Positions 8,964 to 17,521 of a stretch of DNA of 43,177 bases are shown here, one piece after another. Numbering within the stretch: the first letter of the stretch is position 1; each line of letters opens with the position of its first letter. A program made the translations under genes and the position numbers. The DNA lies in NCBI GenBank assembly GCA_019232905.1, contig JAFANA010000055.1, positions 1 to 43,177 on the forward strand, read 5' to 3'. Origin of the DNA: Vulcanimicrobiota bacterium. Lineage in GTDB: Bacteria > Vulcanimicrobiota > Vulcanimicrobiia > Vulcanimicrobiales > Vulcanimicrobiaceae. The notes beneath the pieces are model-generated. The model saw nothing but the letters and a program-made list of their open reading frames with translations, searched no databases and was not told the DNA's origin.

Positions 8964-11804
8964 GTGAGCAACCAACTGGAACAACTGCTGGCCGCCGGGC
9001 AGAGCGTGTGGCTCGACAACCTCCGACGCGGCATGTTCGCGTCGGGCGAACTGCAGCGGCTGATCGATCAGGGCTTGCGCGGCATGACGAGCAATCCGAC
9101 GATCTTCGAAAAGGCGATCGGCACGGGGAACGATTACGACGAGCAGCTTCGCTCGCTGATCCAGGAAGAAACCGACGCCGACAAGCTCTTCTGGAATCTT
9201 GCCGTGCAAGACATTCAGAATGCGTGCGATGCCTTTCGCAGCGTGTACGATTCCTCGGGCGGCAATGACGGCTTCGTAAGCTTGGAAGTCTCGCCGCTGC
9301 TGGCCAACGATACCGCAGGCACGATTGCCAATGCCAAATCTCTATGGAAGCGCGTCGACCGCCCGAATCTGATGGTGAAGATTCCCGGCACCAACGCCGG
9401 TGTTGCGGCGATCGAAGAGTGCATCTACGCGGGATTGAACATCAACGTCACCCTGATCTTCGCAATCGAGATGTACGAAAAAACGGCGCGCGCCTACATA
9501 AAAGGGCTCGAGCGCCGCATCGCCGAGGGAAAGCCGGTCGACACGATTCGCTCCGTCAATTCCGTCTTCGTCAGCCGCATCGACACCGCCGTCGACAAAC
9601 TATTGCAAGCGAAGATCGACAAAGGTGAGACGAAGCTGCAACCGCTGCTCGGTAAGACCGGCACTGCGAACTTGAAGCTCACGTATCAACGCTTCCGCGA
9701 AATCTTCGAGGGCGGCGAGTTCTCCAAAGCGCGCAACGCCGGCGCACAGGTGCAGCGTCCGCTCTGGGCGAGCACGTCGACGAAAAATCCTGCGTATCCC
9801 GATCTCATGTACGTCGAACCCGTCATCGGTAAGCACACCGTGAACACCATGCCGCCGAACACGCTCGACGCCCTGCTCGATCACGGCAAGGTTGTGCCCG
9901 ACACCATCGAGGAAGGCGTCGACGAAGCGCGGTCGATCATGAAGCAGCTTCAAGAGGCGAACATTTCCCTCTTCGACGTGACGTATGATCTGCAGGTAGA
10001 GGGTGTTTCGTCGTTCTCGGACTCATTTGCCGCGCTCATGGGTGCAATCGTGTATAAGCAAAATCAGTTGCGCGGCGGCGCGGAACGCATTGCGTTCTCG
10101 CTCGGCGACAATACGCCGCACTACGAGCAGGCACTGGATAAACTCGCGCAGGGAGACTTTCTCAAGAAACTGTGGTCGAAGGATCCGTCGCCCTGGTCGA
10201 GCGATCCGCAAGCCGCGGACATCATCAAGCACGCGCTCGGGTGGCTCGACATACCGCAGCATCTGATGGAGCACGTTCCGGAACTCCTCACGTTCGCACA
10301 AGATGTGAAGCGCGAATTCGATCACGTCGTCGTGCTGGGTATGGGCGGCAGCTCGCTCGCGCCCGACGTTATGGCGGATACATTCGGCCAAAACGAAGGG
10401 TGGCCGCAACTGCACGTGCTCGATTCGACCGCGCCGTCGCAAATTGAAGAACTCGATGAAAAGCTCGATCTGGATCAAACCCTCTTCATCGTCTCGAGTA
10501 AGAGTGGTACTACGACCGAGCCCAATGCATTTTTCGCGTATTACTACGAGAAGATCGCCAAGCGGTTCGGCGTCGAGAAGGCCGGAGACCGGTTCATCGC
10601 GATCACGGACCCGGGCACGAAGATGGTCGAGGTCGCGCGCGGTCACAAATTCCGGCGCATCTTCGAAAACGATCCGAACATCGGCGGCCGCTACTCCGCG
10701 CTTTCTTTCTTCGGTATGGTTCCGGCAGCACTCGCGGGATACGACGTAAAGCTCTTACTCGACCGAGGTCTCGGCGCGATGCATGCAAACGACAAGACCG
10801 TCGACCCGAAAGCCGCGCCGGGCGTTCGGTTCGGCGCCGCAATCGGCGGTCTCGGAGTCAACGGCCGCGATAAACTAACGATCGTAACGCATCCGGACGT
10901 CGCCGCATTCGGCGCGTGGGCCGAACAGCTGATCGCAGAATCGACGGGAAAGCAGGGCAAAGGCATCATTCCGATCGAGGGCGAGGAACTCGAACCGCGC
11001 GACGTCTATGCGCATGACCGCGTCTTCGTGTACGTTGGGTCGAACCTGCCCGACCCGAAGCCGGGAGTCGAAGACAAGTTGCGCGATCTCGAGGACGCCG
11101 GACATCCCGTCATTCGCCTTGCGATGAACGACGAATACGATCTCGGCGAGCAATTCTATACCTGGGAGATCGCTACAGCAGCCGCGGGCAGCATTCTCGG
11201 CATCAACGCCTTCGATCAACCGAACGTGCAAGAGTCGAAAGACAATACGAAGGCGCTGCTCGATTATTACCACGAGCACGGTTCGATCCCCGAACCGGCC
11301 GTCGACGTCGTGGGCGACCATTTCGACGTAACGTATCTTTCCGGCAGCAAGAACGTAGACTGCAAGACGGTCACGTCCGCGTTGAGCTCGATTTTCGGAC
11401 AACTCTGCGTCGATGACTACGTCGCGATCTGCGCGTACATCAGCCGCGACAAGAAGCACATCGAGTTGCTCGACGAGCTGCGCCTGAAGATACGCAAAGC
11501 CGAGCGCGTCGCCACGACCGTCGGATTCGGTCCACGTTTCCTGCACTCGACGGGGCAGCTGCACAAGGGCGGTCCGAATTCCGCGGTCATGCTGCAGTTA
11601 ACCGACGATGAACCGAGCGATCCGCCGGTGCCCGGCATGAACGTCGGATTCCGCACCTTACTTGCCGCGCAGGCGCTCGGCGATCTGCAGTCGCTCGACA
11701 AACGGAACCGGCGCGGCGCTCGCATTCATCTCAAAGGCGACACCGACAGCGCGCTGCGCGCGTTAATCGGCGCCGTCGACGATGCGCTTTCGGCGCGAGC
11801 ATAG
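8964..11804 (+). CDS. tal-pgi: bifunctional transaldolase / glucose-6-phosphate isomerase fusion
   Basis: A 946-residue two-enzyme fusion. Residues about 1-370 are transaldolase: LRGMTSNPTIFEKAIG, the Schiff-base lysine in LMVKIPGTNAG, NINVTLIFAIEMYEKTARAY and RPLWASTSTKNPAY. Residues about 380-946 are phosphoglucose isomerase with SIS domains: VVLGMGGSSLAPDVMAD, VSSKSGTTTEPNAF and GFGPRFLHSTGQLHKGGPN near the end. One chain therefore links dihydroxyacetone transfer to fructose-6-P/glucose-6-P interconversion and could return fructose-6-P to zwf, whose gene follows 10 bases later. Such fusions are known in some bacteria. The GTG start has AGGAG six bases upstream. No break or missing active-site stretch is seen. 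Confidence 0.96.
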   Translation: MSNQLEQLLAAGQSVWLDNLRRGMFASGELQRLIDQGLRGMTSNPTIFEKAIGTGNDYDEQLRSLIQEETDADKLFWNLAVQDIQNACDAFRSVYDSSGGNDGFVSLEVSPLLANDTAGTIANAKSLWKRVDRPNLMVKIPGTNAGVAAIEECIYAGLNINVTLIFAIEMYEKTARAYIKGLERRIAEGKPVDTIRSVNSVFVSRIDTAVDKLLQAKIDKGETKLQPLLGKTGTANLKLTYQRFREIFEGGEFSKARNAGAQVQRPLWASTSTKNPAYPDLMYVEPVIGKHTVNTMPPNTLDALLDHGKVVPDTIEEGVDEARSIMKQLQEANISLFDVTYDLQVEGVSSFSDSFAALMGAIVYKQNQLRGGAERIAFSLGDNTPHYEQALDKLAQGDFLKKLWSKDPSPWSSDPQAADIIKHALGWLDIPQHLMEHVPELLTFAQDVKREFDHVVVLGMGGSSLAPDVMADTFGQNEGWPQLHVLDSTAPSQIEELDEKLDLDQTLFIVSSKSGTTTEPNAFFAYYYEKIAKRFGVEKAGDRFIAITDPGTKMVEVARGHKFRRIFENDPNIGGRYSALSFFGMVPAALAGYDVKLLLDRGLGAMHANDKTVDPKAAPGVRFGAAIGGLGVNGRDKLTIVTHPDVAAFGAWAEQLIAESTGKQGKGIIPIEGEELEPRDVYAHDRVFVYVGSNLPDPKPGVEDKLRDLEDAGHPVIRLAMNDEYDLGEQFYTWEIATAAAGSILGINAFDQPNVQESKDNTKALLDYYHEHGSIPEPAVDVVGDHFDVTYLSGSKNVDCKTVTSALSSIFGQLCVDDYVAICAYISRDKKHIELLDELRLKIRKAERVATTVGFGPRFLHSTGQLHKGGPNSAVMLQLTDDEPSDPPVPGMNVGFRTLLAAQALGDLQSLDKRNRRGARIHLKGDTDSALRALIGAVDDALSARA

Positions 11805-11813
11805 GACGTCCGA

Positions 11814-13373
11814 ATGGCTGATGGGGTAGCGACCGTCTCTCCCGACGGAAAAAGCATGACCAACCCGCTTCGCGCCGGTCTGCAGACCGATCGCATCAGC
11901 GATCCCTGCTCGGTCGTGTTTTTCGGCGCCAGCGGCGATCTGTTCAAACGCATGCTGCTCCCGGCAATGTACATGTTGCGCGTGAGCGGGATTCTTCCGA
12001 ACGACTTTGCGATCGTCGGATTCTCGCGCACGGAATACACCGACGACCAATTTCGCGACTATTGTAAGGAACAGCTCGACATCTTTGCACCGGACGATGC
12101 CAAACCCCAAGGTGCCGTGTGGGAAGATTTCGCGAAACGCCTCAGCTATATCGGCGCGGATTTCGACGACCACAACTGTTACGCGAAGCTCGCGCAACGG
12201 CTTCGCGACAATGACGAACATCTGGGGACGAAAGGCAATCGCCTCTTCTACCTCTCCACCCCGCCTTCGCTTTTCCCGGTGATCATCGATCATCTCAGGG
12301 AAGCCGATCTCAATCCGCACGAAGGCCAAGCGGGCTGGGCGCGGATCATCGTCGAGAAGCCGTTCGGCACGGATTTGGAGTCGGCGCGCGCGCTGCAAAC
12401 CACCGTCGATCGCGTCTTTCCCGAAAGCGCCGTTTACCGCATCGATCATTATCTCGGCAAAGAGCCGGTGCAAGATATCATGGCGCTGCGTTTTGCCAAT
12501 ACGATTTTCGAGCCGGTCTGGAACCGGAACTACGTCGACTCGGTGCAGATCACGGCGGCCGAGCAAATCGGCGTCGAACTGCGCGGCGGATATTACGACA
12601 ACGCCGGCGCGCTGCGCGACATGATTCAAAATCACGTGATGAATTTACTCGCGCTCGTTGCGATGGAACCGCCGGCGAGCCGCGACGCCGATGCAATTCG
12701 AGCGGAGAAAGCAAAGGTGCTCTCCGCAATCATGCCGCCCGACATCGGCGACGTGTGGGAGATGTCCGCGCGCGGGCAATACGGCCCGGGCACGATCGAC
12801 GGCAAAGCGGTGCCGGGCTACCGCCAAGAGCCGGACGTGAATCCGCAATCCAATACGGATACCTACGCCGCAGTGAAGTTGTTCATCGACAACTGGCGTT
12901 GGGCCGGTGTGCCGTTCTACTTGCGCAGCGGCAAACGTCTCGCAAAGAAGACATCGGAAATCGCGGTGACGTTCAAGCCGATTCCGCATCGTATCTACGG
13001 CGAGACGACGGATACGATCGAACCCAACGTGCTGGTCATGAAGATTCAGCCCGAGGAAGGCGTCACGATGCGCTTCTCGGCGAAGGTTCCGGGTCCGAAG
13101 AGCCACATCCGCAGCGTCTTCATGGATTTTAATTACGGCACGGGCTTCGGCGTGCAGTCGCCGCCCGCATACGAGCGATTGATCGGGGACGCGATGCGCG
13201 GCGATCAGACGCTCTTCACGCGATGGGATGCGGTCGAGCGCGCATGGGAGATCGTGATGCCGGTGCTCCAGGTGTGGTTGAACACGAAAGATTTCACGTT
13301 CCCGAACTACGCGGCCGGCTCGCAAGGTCCGGAATCTGCAACGAAGCTGTTTCCCGGTTGGCGCACGTTATGA
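11814..13373 (+). CDS. zwf: glucose-6-phosphate 1-dehydrogenase
   Basis: A 519-residue NAD(P)-dependent dehydrogenase for the first oxidative pentose-phosphate step. The nucleotide motif is FGASGDLFKRMLLPAMY. IIVEKPFGTDLESA and the active-site peptide RIDHYLGKEPVQDIMALRFAN are intact, as are GGYYDNAGALRDMIQNHVMN and the C-terminal WRWAGVPFYLRSGKRLAKKT. The start used is the ATG ten bases after tal-pgi; an in-frame ATG 42 bases later (MTNPLRAGL) is also possible because no strong ribosome site separates them. The stop overlaps opcA by ATGA, so the two proteins are made together, as expected if OpcA acts on this enzyme. Confidence 0.97.
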   Translation: MADGVATVSPDGKSMTNPLRAGLQTDRISDPCSVVFFGASGDLFKRMLLPAMYMLRVSGILPNDFAIVGFSRTEYTDDQFRDYCKEQLDIFAPDDAKPQGAVWEDFAKRLSYIGADFDDHNCYAKLAQRLRDNDEHLGTKGNRLFYLSTPPSLFPVIIDHLREADLNPHEGQAGWARIIVEKPFGTDLESARALQTTVDRVFPESAVYRIDHYLGKEPVQDIMALRFANTIFEPVWNRNYVDSVQITAAEQIGVELRGGYYDNAGALRDMIQNHVMNLLALVAMEPPASRDADAIRAEKAKVLSAIMPPDIGDVWEMSARGQYGPGTIDGKAVPGYRQEPDVNPQSNTDTYAAVKLFIDNWRWAGVPFYLRSGKRLAKKTSEIAVTFKPIPHRIYGETTDTIEPNVLVMKIQPEEGVTMRFSAKVPGPKSHIRSVFMDFNYGTGFGVQSPPAYERLIGDAMRGDQTLFTRWDAVERAWEIVMPVLQVWLNTKDFTFPNYAAGSQGPESATKLFPGWRTL

Positions 13374-14350
13374 CCCTCGACGTTCACTCCATCGTCGAAG
13401 AGCTCACCGTCGCGCGCACGACCGAGGGTTCGATGAAAGCGGCGACGATGACGCTCGCTGTTTTCCTCGAGGATGCTGCGATTGCGCCGTGGGTGACGCA
13501 GCGCACGCATGCGGTAGCCGACAAACATCCGTCGCGCGTCTTGATGTTCGACGGAACGAAGAATGAAGGCGATCAACACGCCGAGCCGTCGATGACGCGG
13601 GGGGAATGGGTCGAGGTCGGCGTCAAAGGGAGTACCGCCGAAGAACTCGCCGGCGCGCTGTCGATGCTCGCGCTTCCGGAAGCACCGATCGTTCTTGCAT
13701 GGGTCGCGACGGGAATCGAGCACGATAAACGCTTCGTCGCACTTGCGAATATCGCCGATACCGTCGTGGTCAGCACATCCGTTCTTAAAACCGACGCGAG
13801 TGCGCTGCGCGACCTCATCGCGTTCGTCGAACACCACCCCGAGATTCTGGTACAAGACGTTGCGTACTTGCGCCTCGCCGCGTGGCAGGAGCTGATCGCG
13901 GAATTTTTCGACGAACCGGAATTTCTCAATGAACTCGTCGAGCTGCGCGAAGTGCACATCTCCGGGGGTTCGGACGCGGAGATGTACTATCTGCTCGGGT
14001 GGCTCGCCAGCCGCTTGCAATGGACGCCGTGCGCCCCGCATGAATTTTGCAATGTGCGCGGCGACATCATCCGGTTCACGCTACAACGCGAAGGCACGGC
14101 GCGGCGACTCTCGAGCGTCGTTTTGAAGTCGGGCAACGTGACCTTCAGCGCGACGGTCATGGAGAACGATCCCGATGCCGTCTGCCTGCAGGTGAGCGGC
14201 GCAAAAGAGCGCGCGGTGCGTTGCACGCCGCTGCACAGCGTGGATATCGCCTCGCTCATCGAACGCGCAATCCTGACGACGTCGAAAGACGAGATCTTCA
14301 TGCGATCGCTTGCCATGGCCAAACTCATCATCGAACGGACTTCCGCATGA
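13370..14350 (+). CDS. opcA: glucose-6-phosphate dehydrogenase assembly protein OpcA-like
   Basis: A 326-residue soluble protein lying between zwf and pgl with ATGA overlaps on both sides. That order matches the opcA gene of actinobacteria and cyanobacteria, where OpcA binds and activates G6PDH (redox-dependently in cyanobacteria). Visible features compatible with the family are the N-terminal IVEELTVARTTEGSMKAATM, the central APIVLAWVATGIEH followed by RDLIAFVEHHPEILVQD, and FSATVMENDPDAVCLQVSG near the C-terminus. There is no signal or membrane segment. The start at the overlap is preferred; a longer frame upstream lies inside zwf. Assignment rests on context plus moderate similarity. Confidence 0.82.
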   Translation: MTLDVHSIVEELTVARTTEGSMKAATMTLAVFLEDAAIAPWVTQRTHAVADKHPSRVLMFDGTKNEGDQHAEPSMTRGEWVEVGVKGSTAEELAGALSMLALPEAPIVLAWVATGIEHDKRFVALANIADTVVVSTSVLKTDASALRDLIAFVEHHPEILVQDVAYLRLAAWQELIAEFFDEPEFLNELVELREVHISGGSDAEMYYLLGWLASRLQWTPCAPHEFCNVRGDIIRFTLQREGTARRLSSVVLKSGNVTFSATVMENDPDAVCLQVSGAKERAVRCTPLHSVDIASLIERAILTTSKDEIFMRSLAMAKLIIERTSA

Positions 14351-15072
14351 CGCGAGAGGCCGGCGAGCTCTTCGTCTTCGAAACGCCGGCGGATGTCACG
14401 AAGGCACTGGCGGATCTTTTTGTGCGGTGCGGACAAGAAGCGATCGCCGCGCACGGACGATTGTGCGTATCGCTTTCGGGAGGGACCACGCCGAAAGCCA
14501 CATACGAACTGCTCGCCACGCCCGGCTACGCCGGTGCGCTCGATTGGACCAAGATCGAGGTGTTCTTTGGCGACGAGCGATGCGTGCCGCCGGACGACCC
14601 GCAATCGAATTATAAAACTGCGAACGACGCATTTCTTTCAAAACTCGGCGTCCCCGCTGCAAACGTTCACCGGATGCGCGGAGAGGACGACCCGGTCGAG
14701 GCTGCGTCGGCCTATAGCGACGAGCTCCGGAACGTTCTTGGCGCCGATCCGCGGTTCGATCTCGTCATGCTCGGCATGGGTCCCGACGGACACACCGCGT
14801 CGTTGTTTCCCGGCAGCGATCCGCTCGAAGGCGACGATATGCTTGCGCGCGCCGTGTATTCGGCGTCGCATCAACAATGGCGGATTACCCTGACGCCTCG
14901 CGTACTGAACAACGCGCGCACGGTCGCGTTTGCCGTCGAAGGCGCCGGCAAAGCGTTCGTGCTCAAAGAAGTTCGAGAAGGACCGTACGACCCGGTCAAT
15001 CTTCCCTCGCAAATCATTGCCCCGCACGATGGACGACTCGTTTGGCTCGTCGACCGCGCGGCGGCTGGTTGA
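14347..15072 (+). CDS. pgl: 6-phosphogluconolactonase
   Basis: A 241-residue enzyme that hydrolyses 6-phosphogluconolactone, the product of Zwf. Motifs of the DevB/SOL family are all visible: CVSLSGGTTPKATYELLA, VFFGDERCVPPDDPQSNYK and MLGMGPDGHTASLFPG, then LTPRVLNNARTVAFAVEGAGK. The true start is the ATG overlapping the opcA stop (14347), not an upstream one in the same frame. The next gene starts inside its 3' end. No 6-phosphogluconate dehydrogenase gene follows in this window, so the oxidative branch is completed elsewhere, if at all. Confidence 0.95.
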   Translation: MTREAGELFVFETPADVTKALADLFVRCGQEAIAAHGRLCVSLSGGTTPKATYELLATPGYAGALDWTKIEVFFGDERCVPPDDPQSNYKTANDAFLSKLGVPAANVHRMRGEDDPVEAASAYSDELRNVLGADPRFDLVMLGMGPDGHTASLFPGSDPLEGDDMLARAVYSASHQQWRITLTPRVLNNARTVAFAVEGAGKAFVLKEVREGPYDPVNLPSQIIAPHDGRLVWLVDRAAAG

Positions 15073-16522
15073 GGGCTCTCGCGCACTTCCTATAGCCGCG
15101 GCGCTCGCCGCGTCAGTTTTCTTCGTTCATGTACCGGACTTTTTTCGCACGATCGTCTCCGCTAACGAAGGGCTCTATGCGGTCGTGGCCCGCGAGCTTC
15201 TCAACGGACATCTGCCGTACGTCACGGCGTGGGAAGCGAAGCCCCCGCTCTTCTTCGTTCTGATTGCCGCCGCAATGCGTGTCGGCGGCGTCTCGTTCGC
15301 ACCACTGCATGCGCTCTCGCTGCTGGCCGGATTCTGCACGGCCTATTGCATCTATCGCATCGGGATCGCGTTCGGCGAAAACGGTGCGCGAATCGGCTTC
15401 TTCGCGGCAGTGTTGACGGTCGCGCTTAGCGCAGCGAATAAGGGAACCTCGGTAGAAGCCGAGGTGCTTATCAATGCGTTTGCAAGCGCCGCCTTTGCAG
15501 TGGTTGCGCCGTGCGTGACGACGCGCTCCCTAACGCTGCGCTCCGCGTTCATCGCGGCACTGCTCGGCGGGTGCGCCTTAGAAATGAAGATTACGGCGCT
15601 ACCAACGACCCTCGTTGCAGCGGCCTTCGCAACATTCGCAACGTCGGGCGCCCTCGCGTTGCCCGTCGTGTTCGCGGGCGTATTGGCGCCGGTTGTCGCC
15701 GGCATCGTTCCCTACCTCGCCGGAGGCCGCATAGACGCGTACATCGACGCAAACATCGGGACCGTAATGCGGCGCGGTCTCGTGGTCGCGCACCCGCAAC
15801 CGTACGAAATCGCGCGATGGGAATTCGAGGCGTTTTTTCCCGTGTGGCTGCTTGCGCCGCTTGCCCTTGAGCGCCGATGGAACGAAGCGGAACGTAGCAT
15901 GGGCATGATGGTCGTCGCTTGGCTCGCCGCCGCGTTCGTATCGCTCGTCGCGGTTCGCGAATTCTTCAGCTATCACTTCATTACATTGACGCCGCCCTTG
16001 TGTCTCCTCGCTGCGTGGGGATTCTTTCGCACGTGGACTTCGGTTCGCGCGCAGCGCGTGGCGCTTGCAATCGCCATACTCACACTCGTCGGACATGGGA
16101 TCGGGCGGTACATGACCTTACAACAGCCCGACGGCGAGGCTCCCGCCGCGGCGGCGACCCGTCAGCTGATCGCACAGCACCCCGGTTCGCTCTACGTAGC
16201 CGAAGGCGATCCGGCGCTCTACATCTTGACGAACGAACCGATTCCGACACGCTTCCCGTATCCTCAGCACCTCTACGCACAAGACATGCAAATCGCCGCG
16301 CATATCGACGGTATACGCGAAGTGCACCGCATTTTCGAAACGCATCCGCGCTACGTGGCGTTGCGGCGAGGCGGGGACAACACGATGAACGTCGTGCTGC
16401 ATCTCGTCTATGCGACCGTCGACAGACGCTATGCGGGACGCGCGAGCGCCGGTGAATACACGATTTACGAATTGCGCGATGCTAACACAGGCGCAACCGC
16501 GACGTCCGGTAATCGAGAATAA
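15029..16522 (+). CDS. GT-C-type membrane glycosyltransferase (PMT/ArnT-like)
   Basis: A 497-residue polytopic membrane protein with about 10-11 hydrophobic segments and a soluble C-terminal region. The first periplasmic loop reads SANEGLYAVVARELLNGHLP then YVTAWEAKPPLFF, the acidic-residue loop and 'KPP' pattern of family 39/83-like glycosyltransferases that use polyprenyl-phosphate sugars. The usual Asp-Glu pair appears as Asn-Glu (NEG), so the catalytic acid may be Glu or lie in a variant arrangement. The start at 15029 overlaps pgl by 44 bases; a longer in-frame start at 14930 is unlikely. Cotranscription with pentose-phosphate genes may be simple read-through. It could modify a lipid, glycan or protein at the outer face of the inner membrane. 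Confidence 0.8.
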   Translation: MDDSFGSSTARRLVEGSRALPIAAALAASVFFVHVPDFFRTIVSANEGLYAVVARELLNGHLPYVTAWEAKPPLFFVLIAAAMRVGGVSFAPLHALSLLAGFCTAYCIYRIGIAFGENGARIGFFAAVLTVALSAANKGTSVEAEVLINAFASAAFAVVAPCVTTRSLTLRSAFIAALLGGCALEMKITALPTTLVAAAFATFATSGALALPVVFAGVLAPVVAGIVPYLAGGRIDAYIDANIGTVMRRGLVVAHPQPYEIARWEFEAFFPVWLLAPLALERRWNEAERSMGMMVVAWLAAAFVSLVAVREFFSYHFITLTPPLCLLAAWGFFRTWTSVRAQRVALAIAILTLVGHGIGRYMTLQQPDGEAPAAAATRQLIAQHPGSLYVAEGDPALYILTNEPIPTRFPYPQHLYAQDMQIAAHIDGIREVHRIFETHPRYVALRRGGDNTMNVVLHLVYATVDRRYAGRASAGEYTIYELRDANTGATATSGNRE

Positions 16523-17336
16523 CGACGCAATCGGCGAAGGCATTCGCACCGAGTTTCCCGTTCAAGCCCGGACCATCGAAGACGTCGTCGCCCGGACGCG
16601 TCGTGCACGTAACGTTCCGGAGTGTCGCGGAACCAACTCGCATCTCTGGAACGGTAATGCGGTCCATGCCCGATTCTAAGCCGACGTTGCGCTTCACCGC
16701 CCAATCGCCGTGCGTTCTATGCCAACGATCGAGCAGCGCCTGCGGAATGAACGTCGTTGCGACCGCTGCGCGCGCTTCAGTCGCAAACGACGCCGCAATA
16801 TCGAGGGACATCGTCAGCGTTTCGCCGTCAACGGCGACCGGAATGCGCGTATAGCCTCCGTCGATCTGAAGCGGAGCGTTTGCGTCGTTTGCGGCGAGCG
16901 GCGATGCGAGCATCGTGCAGCGCGCGTGCGGCCAGTCGAAGCGCCACGTCCGCGCCTGGAACCACGTCACTCCCAACTGCGCATCGAAGCCTTCCAGAAT
17001 CGGATCCGCTCGCTCGTGCGGACTACGTTCGAAGACGACGAGATCCGTTGCCGTTGAGAGTGGAGGAATCGACGGCGAACCGAAAGCCGGTAACATCGCG
17101 CGCGCTTTTCCATCGGACCTGCGCACGGGAAGATGAAACGTATCGACCGCCGAGTCGAAAATGAACCCGGCGCCGTCGGTATCGAGCCAGCACGCGAAGA
17201 GTCTGCCGTCGGCAGCGCGAGGCGCTGCAAAAAACCGTCCGCCACGCAGTTCGACCGGAATCTCGACGTCTCGTGACGCTGCTGCTCCGGCAAGCGCTAC
17301 TCCGGCTACGCCGGTTACGAATTCTCGGCGTTTCAC
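16482..17336 (-). CDS. Tat-exported retropepsin-like (aspartyl protease fold) protein
   Basis: About 284 residues. The N-terminus KRREFVTGVAGVALAGAAA is a twin-arginine-type signal. Two half-domains follow the pattern of bacterial retropepsin-like proteins: ACWLDTDGAGFIFDSAV near residue 50, a second half around VDGETLTMSLDIAASFAT, and the closing LNGKLGANAFADCVVILDYRT. The catalytic triplet expected in the first half (DTG or DSG) reads DTD, and the second half reads DIA, so protease activity is doubtful. I chose the GTG at 17336 because the signal begins there. A TTG at 17354 is possible but abuts a strong hairpin. The 3' end overlaps the convergent glycosyltransferase gene by 41 bases. Confidence 0.6.
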   Translation of the reverse strand: MKRREFVTGVAGVALAGAAASRDVEIPVELRGGRFFAAPRAADGRLFACWLDTDGAGFIFDSAVDTFHLPVRRSDGKARAMLPAFGSPSIPPLSTATDLVVFERSPHERADPILEGFDAQLGVTWFQARTWRFDWPHARCTMLASPLAANDANAPLQIDGGYTRIPVAVDGETLTMSLDIAASFATEARAAVATTFIPQALLDRWHRTHGDWAVKRNVGLESGMDRITVPEMRVGSATLRNVTCTTRPGDDVFDGPGLNGKLGANAFADCVVILDYRTSRLRLC

Positions 17337-17355
17337 TCTCTTATAGTAGCGCAAC

Positions 17356-17380
17356 GGCGAGCGCTGGAGTAGCGCTCGCC
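17356..17380. terminator. strong hairpin, possible terminator of the tolC operon
   Basis: A perfect 10-bp stem, GGCGAGCGCT / AGCGCTCGCC, with loop GGAGT. It starts 15 bases beyond the stop of the 41-residue ORF. There is no good T-run on either strand, so it may be a weak or Rho-assisted terminator, an mRNA 3'-end stabiliser, or part of the leader of the next leftward gene. Confidence 0.5.
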
Positions 17381-17395
17381 GCTATAGTTATACCT

Positions 17396-17521
17396 TTAAC
17401 GCAATGACGTTCTGCTGTTCCAACGTTCGAGTTCGCGTCCGTACAGCACCGCCGTGCGTTCTTGGAGTTTGCGATACGTCAGCGGACTCAGTCTGCGTAT
17501 CCGTGCTTTACGATTCGTCAT
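17396..17521 (-). CDS. 41-residue basic peptide coupled to tolC
   Basis: A short gene whose ATG overlaps the TGA of the tolC-like gene (ATGA at 17518-17521), with GGAG 10 bases upstream. The product is strongly basic: MTNRKARIRRLSPLTYRKLQ, then a helix-prone segment ending in SLR. It has no signal peptide and no membrane segment. The coupling, the ribosome site and a hairpin just after the stop support a real gene at the end of the efflux operon. I recognise no family. It could bind nucleic acid or an acidic partner, but nothing in the sequence decides this. Confidence 0.5.
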   Translation of the reverse strand: MTNRKARIRRLSPLTYRKLQERTAVLYGRELERWNSRTSLR

